Shown: piece by piece, positions 57,801 to 64,000 of the stretch
Position numbering within the stretch: the stretch's first letter is position 1
How the letters are laid out: every line of letters starts with the position of its first letter
Assembly: GCA_022828595.1 (NCBI GenBank)
Contig: JAKGHH010000004.1
Span: 83,108,270-83,172,269 of the forward strand
Direction of reading: 5' to 3'
DNA length: 64,000 nucleotides
Origin: Nelumbo lutea
Lineage: Eukaryota > Streptophyta > Magnoliopsida > Proteales > Nelumbonaceae
The notes under the pieces: generated by a model
Seen by the model: the letters and a program-made list of their open reading frames with translations, nothing else
Told to the model about the DNA's origin: nothing
Databases searched by the model: none
Position numbers and translations under genes: made by a program

Positions 57801-58938
57801 CAGTTAAGATGGTACTATATAGGCCTACCCTGGGTTTATGAGGGATCTTGCCTTACTATATTGTGGATACAAATCAAGCAAAGATATGCTTAAGATCATT
57901 GAAGAGATGTAACTACTAGCAGACAACCGCAGAGCAGATTCTCTACTAAGATCTATTTGATATGCCTCAAGAAGCAATAGTCACAGTTCTAGTTTTCACC
58001 AATTTATGCCAACTGTGCTTTGAGATATAAAATTTAGCTTCTACCTCCTAAATAGTCCTAATCTTACCTCTCTCCCAAGTGACGTTAAATATCTCTTGGA
58101 AGCGGAATTTTAATAACTTCCACTAAAATCGGCCTATTGCATTTAAACGTTACATTTTGAAGCGAAATCAATAATGGTTCAACTATTCTTTCCGATAAAA
58201 GTCATTTAAGGCTATGTTTGGTTTGAAGGAAAAGGTAGGGAAAGGAAAGGAAAGGTAGGGAAACCCTTACAAGGTTTGCAAAGGTTTCCCTGCATTTCCT
58301 TTCTTTTCCCTACTTTTTCCTTCAAACCAAAAACAGCCTAAAGTTAAGCCATAGAAACATGTAGAATTAGGGAAATAAGATGCTCTAGCTAAGGAGAATG
58401 TGACTAACAAGTTACGCAAAACCTCTTTTCTCTGAAATGTACTAAGATAAAGAAAATAGCAGTAGGGATAAATTCCGGCGAGCAAATTATTGCAAATTCA
58501 CTACAGAAGGCCACTAAATTATTGCAGCTATTAGGACTATCCATTCTGAAAGAACTCAACACCAAAGACATTAAAAATTATGTATATAGTATATACCTCA
58601 GGTTCCATGATGTCTTCGAACTCAGGCGGAACTCGAATAGAGAATCCATCACCGAAGAATTGAAACCACGATTTCGTGTTCAAAATGCCAGAAAGAATCG
58701 ACTTCTTCGGAGCCACGGTGTCAGCAGAAGCTACGGAATCCTTGTGAAAGAGTCTTAGGGCTTCGGTTACGGACACAATGGAGATGGCAGCAGTCTTGAG
58801 AACGAACTCTCTCTTGGAGGTGTTGCAGATACTGAATCTGGACAGGAGCTTCCATTTGGGATTCGGTACCTTCGGATTAGGGTTAGGATATTGTGGAGGT
58901 TTCGTGGGATGCGAAGAGAGGGACAGAAGGATGGCCAT
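54828..58938 (-). CDS. PPD3: PsbP-domain-containing thylakoid lumen protein (PPD3-like)
   Basis: Seven exons on minus: 58938-58597, 57170-57091, 56868-56808, 55798-55741, 55532-55475, 55156-55084, 54920-54828, all in phase, giving 254 residues. The N-terminus is a Ser/Pro/Lys-rich transit peptide followed by KREFVLKTAAISIVSV and a lumenal-type processing site ending VASA, so the mature protein is expected in the thylakoid lumen. The PsbP fold follows: SWFQFFGDGFSIRVPPEFED, LSLYGDKAKPKTF, SPDGSEVLSVVTRP, TYYFYEFG and AFIAGATAPQSKW. PsbP itself stabilises the oxygen-evolving complex; PPD proteins have varied lumenal roles. PPD3 (recalled as At1g76450) is the best fit from memory; another PPD member is possible. 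It is divergent from TLP18.3 with 536 bp between the start codons. Confidence 0.9.
55905..56062 (+). mobile_element. tRNA-derived SINE, family 2, plus-strand copy
   Basis: ttagttggtataatggtaaaacctcagg matches the tRNA-like head of the copy at 41187-41303 read on minus, followed by the body up to ccccagatggtttggaccaacattgg. It lies in the PPD3-like intron between exons 56868-56808 and 55798-55741. Confidence 0.6.
57668..57775 (-). mobile_element. tRNA-derived SINE, family 2, partial copy
   Basis: gggccactacccaatgttgtttctggctatgggtgtg and ttttttgcataaagtggcc match the body of family 2 in reverse orientation; the tRNA-like head is missing. It lies in intron 1 of the PPD3-like gene. Confidence 0.5.
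58210..58338. mobile_element. Tourist-like (PIF/Harbinger) MITE in PPD3-like intron 1
   Basis: Ends ggctatgtttggtttgaagga and tccttcaaaccaaaaacagcc pair, the interior is also largely self-complementary (gggaaaggaaagg against cctttcttttccc), and the element is flanked by TAA on both sides (58207-58209, 58339-58341), the 3-bp target duplication of this superfamily. Confidence 0.75.
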
Positions 58939-59474
58939 CGGAGAGTCTTGACAACATCCATGGCGGACAAACGGACTAGATAACGTCGAACGGGATAATA
59001 GAGATCATATACAGATTATGGGAACACCGCAACAAAGGGGTAGTTGGAGTAAATTCCTTAAAGTTAATGGGCATTTATTTAAGCGTAATGGACTTCAGAA
59101 ATTGCCAGAAGCCCAGAATCATAAATATCATTCTGCATGTTTGCCACGTGGCTAGTATATGCTTATCTGGCAATTAACCCACAGATTTGAAGGGTGTTTC
59201 GATCTTTAGAAAATTCGTGGACAACCTGAGTCACCTGACCTCCTGGCTTCGATAAACTGAAAAGACCTAATTACCCTTATCTTATTTTCATGGATAATAG
59301 ACGTTAGTGGAAACGTTTGTCTTATCCTTATTCGAACTCGACCACCCATTCACCCAACGCAAATCCAGACCATCAAAATGAGAACGATAGAAAGAGAGAG
59401 AGAAAGGGAGAGAGAGAAGGGAGCACTCTCTGCTCAATTCCATTTCCTACCATTTCTCTCTGTTATTCTCTTCC
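58939..59474. promoter_or_regulatory. Divergent promoter between PPD3-like and TLP18.3
   Basis: 536 bp separate two start codons pointing away from each other; both products are chloroplast lumen/thylakoid proteins. A perfect palindromic G-box gccacgtggc (59143-59152) is followed 10 bp later by an I-box core cttatc (GATAAG on minus, 59162-59167), and further cttatc copies occur near 59277 and 59319. G-box plus I-box pairs are the classic light-responsive module of photosynthesis genes. The TLP18.3 side has a GA-rich leader (59386-59420). Co-regulation is inferred. Confidence 0.65.
59143..59152. promoter_or_regulatory. Palindromic G-box
   Basis: gccacgtggc, a perfect inverted repeat, 205 bp from the PPD3-like ATG and 323 bp from the TLP18.3 ATG. 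Known binding site of HY5-class bZIP and PIF-class bHLH factors. Confidence 0.7.
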
Positions 59475-61315
59475 ATGGAAACCATGTTCTCTCCTCACTC
59501 TTTCTGTCCTCTCTTTGGCGCAAAATCTTACTCCTCAAAGATCCTTCTGTCTACCTCTCTTCAACCCAGATCAAATTCTGTCTACTTCAAACCCATCAAT
59601 TCAAGTCTCAAGAAACCATCTCCTTCATCAGTAGCTACCCCACTTTCAATCCCTAGAAGCTGGGTCTCCCATGTCCACCAAGGATTAGCAGCTTTAGCAC
59701 TCACTCTTGCTATCAATTTTTGCCCGATTTCGCCCAGTGGTTCAGCAATTGCATCAGAATTCGATGTCCTCAGTGAGGGCCCACCGACGGAATCATATGT
59801 TGTAGACGATGCGGGTGTCCTTAGCCGTGTGACAAGATCTGATTTGAAACAGTTACTTTCGGATTTGGAATCCAGAAAGAACTTTCACATAAATTTTATC
59901 ACAGTTCGCAAGCTTACTGTAAGTTGGGAGTCTATCCATCTTTAGTACATTGTAGTTCGGGTTCTTTTAGGGAACTCGTTTGGTGATTTAAGGATGTGGG
60001 TTTCTCTGCTCTTTGAATTTTTCAAACATGATGGGAGAAAAGCATTTTATATTGAAGTTTCTTGTGATTTTGTTTTGTATGCTTAGAATCTATGGGACTG
60101 TAAGATTCTGGGTTTCTTAGTTTCTGGTTTGAAATGCCAAATATTATGACAGAGCAAAGCTGATGCTTTCGAGTATGCTGACCAAGTTCTGGAGCGTTGG
60201 TATCCCACCATTGAAGAAGGCAACAACAAAGGGATTGTAGTGCTTGTTACTAGTCAGAAAGAAGGGGCGATCACAGGTGGGCCTGCATTCATCAAGGCTG
60301 TTGGTGACACTGTTCTTGATGCAACCGTATCAGAAAATCTTCCCGGTAAGCAAGATCATTGTTTTGGTTCTGCAATAAGGCTTGCATTACACATCCATGA
60401 ATTGTCTCATAAAGAGCACACTCGGATCACACATTTTTACATCTTCCGAGAATTCAGTTTATGGGTCTGAATCCTTAAATCCTCAAAACCCTTAACTTCT
60501 GAGAATTCAGTGAAGTTTCTTGTAACTTTTACTCTCATAGATGAAAATAGACTGGATGTTTCACCAAACTGATCATCTCTGAACTACAATAACCATTATT
60601 ATATGGAGGCCAATAAAAATATGTTGAAGCTCAATGGAGGAATACTATTAGATAAATGTTTCTTTTTCTCTCTCTTATTTGAGATTTGCATGCTTACTTG
60701 TTATTGAGGTCAATTTGTTCCCTGATTTGCCTAGATTTCCTTTTTCCTTTTTTTCCTTCCATGCTGATAAAGAACATTTTCTCTCCTTATTGGCAATCAT
60801 GATAGCCAAGGGCTTTTTGGTTCAGATCTTTTGAAGATTTATATTATGAATTTTGCTAGCAAGAACACATGGTACTTTTTTAGAATTGGATTTCAGCACT
60901 TCCAAGTAAAAGGCACACTTTTCCTTGTTAAGACTTACCTTTAAACTCACTAATCTTCATCTGGAATTTCTTATATTTATCATATATTATTCAACAATAG
61001 CTAGAAATATAAATTTTGTTTTAGAAGATAACTGATGGGTGATTGAATTACTGTATCATGTTTGTAGTCTTGGCTACGGATGAAAAGTACAATGAAGCTG
61101 TGTATAGCACAGCCAAACGGCTTGTTGCTTCCATTGATGGGCTCCCAGATCCTGGAGGGCCCAAGTTCAATGAGAACAAGAGAGAATCGAACTTCAAGAC
61201 CAAGGAAGAGACAGAGGAGAAACGTGGACAGTTCAGTCTTGTTGTTGGAGGTTTGTTGGTGATTGCCTTTGTTGTTCCTATGGCACAATACTATGCTTAT
61301 GTCTCCAAAAAGTAA
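59475..61315 (+). CDS. TLP18.3: Thylakoid TPM-domain protein TLP18.3 (PSII repair)
   Basis: Three exons, 59475-59918, 60153-60345 and 61068-61315, 294 residues (Arabidopsis about 285). TLP18.3 supports D1 turnover and assembly/repair of photosystem II. The N-terminus is a Ser-rich plastid transit peptide starting METMFSPHSF, then a hydrophobic thylakoid signal (GLAALALTLAINF) and an AIA processing site before SEFDVLSEGPP. The TPM domain runs from YVVDDAGVLSR through RKNFHINFITVRKLT, EYADQVLERWYP, GIVVLVTSQKEGAITGGP to ATDEKYNEAVYSTAKRL. A single C-terminal membrane span (FSLVVGGLLVIAFVVP) ends in the stroma-facing YVSKK. An upstream ATG in another frame is ignored because only 59475 gives the conserved start. 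Confidence 0.96.
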
Positions 61316-61830
61316 GTTTGATGTGTACAAGAGCTAGTTGTACAAATTCTTGTGTAGAGTGACCAATTGACTTGAAGTTGCCCACTAGAGGATAAGAATA
61401 GTTTTTTGCATTATCTGTATAAATAAATGTTATTCTAAAATTACTCTGTTTAGTCAGGTTCAGACTGATATATATTTGGAATGATGTCCAAGAGAATAAT
61501 CATTGCAAAATGTTATTCCCATGAGCATTGTCATACCCATAAAAAATATCGTAAAAGTAATAATGGTATCCAAGGATCTATCTAGCAAACTAAACATGGC
61601 CCTTTGACAGACTGAACCTCACTGTGTACCTTATTTTATAAAATTAGTCATATGTAGAAAAGAATTTCCACTACATGATTTTACTATATGTCAATGACTT
61701 CCGATAATGAAGTATGAGATTCCATCGCTGAATTTCTAGCTCTAATTTACTGATAACATAATTTGTATATATTATATTGATTAAAAAGAAAAATGTGAAT
61801 TTATTACAGCAGAAAGAATAAGTTGGCTCC

Positions 61831-63805
61831 TTAGAACTTGAGCTTGAGAAGGAACGGCATTTTGTCTGAGAAAGGTGGGTCAGAATATTTTCCAGTCAGT
61901 ATTTGAGATGAGACATATTGATTTGCAGCTTCAGTATAGTGGATTCCGTCCCAGTTTACATATTCAGTTGTATCATTGCACCCTTTGGCTGTAACTGAGC
62001 TCCCATTCAGAGTCTTGGTCTGGCCACATGAGATCCGAATGTCATAGTTTAATGGTGCACCTCCATACCCACAGCAAGTCATTATGGGTTGTTCAAACCC
62101 TGAAAATTTTCAATCTTGAAAGATTAATTACCTTTATTATGAATTATAACAAGAACAAATAAACTGAAATTAATCATCTCTATAACACTTACTTTGGAAC
62201 TAATACAATATTTCTATTGTTACTTATAAAAAGAATAATTGTCTTTGGAACTTGATCCATTATCTCTTTTACCTATGCCTTCACATTATCAATATTCTAG
62301 TGATACCTTCCAATATTTTCATGAGAACAGTAGAGAATCAATTTCCTTGTAGAAACCAAATATCTAGCAGGAAATTGTATGGATTATCTAAGAAAAACAT
62401 TCCTAGACTTTAATTTCATGGTACAGAGTGAGGATCATTTCTTAAACAGGTCAAAAAGCCATTTGAACATTCACGCAAGCATTCAATCGTCATCCTAACA
62501 GAGAAATCAAGTGCCATATATCTATTTGTGTGTGTGATGCACAGATTTGTTGGTTCAGGTATCAAGGTGTAATAAATGATATCACTACTTACCGTATCGA
62601 GAATAGTTTGCTATTAGGTTGACCTTTATTGAAAAAACATCGACATAAGTAATGTTTGCATCAATAAATTGGCCCTGTAATTTTCTGCAAATAGCATGTA
62701 GCTGTATATTGAAAAGTTTACAAGCACGATTATGTGAGCTGACACATCCTAGTTCATCAAGCTTAGATGGGTCTTTTCCAAATGTGGCAATGTTCTGAGG
62801 TAAGCATCCTAAAGGACCAGTATTGTGAACCCAAAACCTCCTTGCCCCTTGGTCATATAACCTCTGTAAGAAAAACAAGAGAAAGGACACGTTGAGAAAT
62901 TTACTCTCAATTACTTGGGCATATAATAACATTATGGAAAACAATGAGGATAAAAATTTATTTGAGACAAAGAAATGGCTAAAACCTTATCTTATTCTTT
63001 TTCAGGAAAAGAAAAACTAAAAAGAACAAGGTAGAAAAAATGCTTTAAGACTTTAATGTATTAAGGAAGAATTTCACCTAACCTTAATTCCAGCTTCAAA
63101 CTCCAACAAGATGGTTGGAATTGAAGCAATAACTTGGTCCTCTGTTTTAGAATAAAATGCACCAGCAAGATCGTTTTGGCCTATGTCAAACATGTAAAGG
63201 CTCTGGTTGAAATAACCTTCCAGGGGGAGGTATTTATTTGGTTTCTTGCCTACAAAAAATTGAAAATTATTGGTGTCAGCCAAATTTCATAATTATAACA
63301 AAACCAAAGGGCAACGAAGTTGGTGTATAGATGTGTGAAATGAGTAGAAATGATCAGTCCGTTTGTTTTGCATGTGGTTTGTTTATAACTACTTATTGGC
63401 TAACAAATTAATTCAGTAATTAAATATATCACAATAAAGAAATGAAGAATGATGTTTTAAATTTGCAGAAGGTTGTACTGCATACAACATCCAGGTATAG
63501 TGAGTAAAGTATAGAAAATTTACAATTCAAAGTCAGTGCAAGCACATTGTTGATCAACACTCATAAAACTTAAAAAGGAAAAGGAACAAGTAAATGAACC
63601 ATACTTTTAGACAGCAATTCAAGAACACGAGCTTTGAATCGGAAAAACTGAGCAACCTGAATCCCAAATGAAAATGGGCTGACAGATGATGCAGTTGCTG
63701 GGAGTATAGTAGAGCCTGCAGCTGCAAAATTACAACCCTTCTGGAAAGTTGGTGTGCCAACAGAGTCCAAGTAGGCATTTAGAAATGGCAGGTCCATTGC
63801 ATCCA
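61831..63805 (-). CDS. GDSL esterase/lipase, partial (5' end outside the window)
   Basis: Four exons on minus, 63805-63605, 63249-63083, 62863-62593 and 62099-61831, all in phase, give about 302 C-terminal residues. The first exon, with the GDSL Ser block, lies beyond 64000. Visible family blocks: DAMDLPFLNAYLDS and KGCNFAAAGST (block II region), FDIGQNDLAGAF (block III Asn), WVHNTGPLGCLPQ, CCGYGGAPLNYD and the block V catalytic DGIHYTEAAN with Asp and His. Plant GDSL enzymes are usually secreted serine esterases acting on cell-wall or lipid esters; the substrate here is unknown. It is convergent with TLP18.3, 515 bp apart. From memory the Arabidopsis TLP18.3 neighbour is also a GDSL lipase, so this is likely its orthologue. 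Confidence 0.92.
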
Positions 63806-64000
63806 CTACATAAATACAGGAAAATAAGAAACAGGTAAGGTGGATTGACTTATTTATTTATTTGCATGGTCAGGGGTAATTCTAAAGTTGTAATGGCCAT
63901 TCATTGCTTTTGAGAAAAACTCTTAATATCTCATGGAAATGTAATCATTTCTAAGAGGAGAATGTAATTCAATGTATAAGATCATGAATATATCAAGTAC
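63806..64000 (-). other. GDSL gene intron running off the window
   Basis: AT-rich sequence directly upstream of the acceptor at 63807/63806 (tttatgtag). No coding exon is seen before the window ends. Confidence 0.7.

Noticed and set aside
1..64000. CRISPR arrays, bacterial operons, phage or viral genes
   Set aside because: None present; all direct repeats seen are LTRs, tandem duplications or microsatellites of a plant nuclear genome.

Overview
The window is nuclear DNA of a flowering plant. Genes carry many short exons with GT..AG introns, the proteins include chloroplast-targeted ones, and the space between and inside genes is filled with plant transposons: Ty1/copia, L1 and RTE LINEs, SINEs, hAT and Harbinger-type MITEs, and a Helitron. 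The species cannot be fixed from sequence alone.

Layout. 1-1623: low-content flank. 1624-16456 (-): a 14-exon vacuolar-type Na+/H+ (K+/H+) exchanger of the NHX family with an intact 543-codon reading frame, whose intron 7 has grown to 9.9 kb by a LINE fragment and two copia elements. 16581-23500: NHX promoter, then a repeat-dominated stretch (three hAT MITEs, one carrying a nested Helitron, a 32-bp minisatellite, a fold-back element, an L1 fragment). 25096-25428 (+): PHF5A/SF3b14b splicing factor. 25475-28440: fold-back MITEs and a GC-rich island. 29360-44930 (-): an SP1-like chloroplast outer-envelope RING E3 ligase gene, 11 exons with all splice sites in phase but two in-frame stop codons; its introns hold L1, RTE, SINE, SMART and copia insertions. 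45000-54300: intergenic, with a SINE, fold-backs and a 5-kb copia element. 54828-58938 (-): PsbP-domain thylakoid lumen protein (PPD3-like). 59475-61315 (+): TLP18.3, a PSII-repair TPM-domain protein. The last two are divergent and share a 536-bp intergenic region with a perfect G-box next to an I-box. 61831-63805 (-): the 3' part of a GDSL esterase/lipase gene that runs off the window.

Three of the genes act in the chloroplast (SP1 remodels the import machinery at the outer envelope; PPD3-like and TLP18.3 work in or at the thylakoid lumen). Most likely to repay follow-up are the SP1 gene with two stops that frame-preserving splice choices could each avoid, the divergent photosynthesis promoter, the 289-bp SMART LTR element, the Helitron nested in a hAT MITE, and a repeated fold-back family. 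Exon boundaries were read by hand from splice consensus and phase; family names rest on recalled conserved motifs, not on a search.
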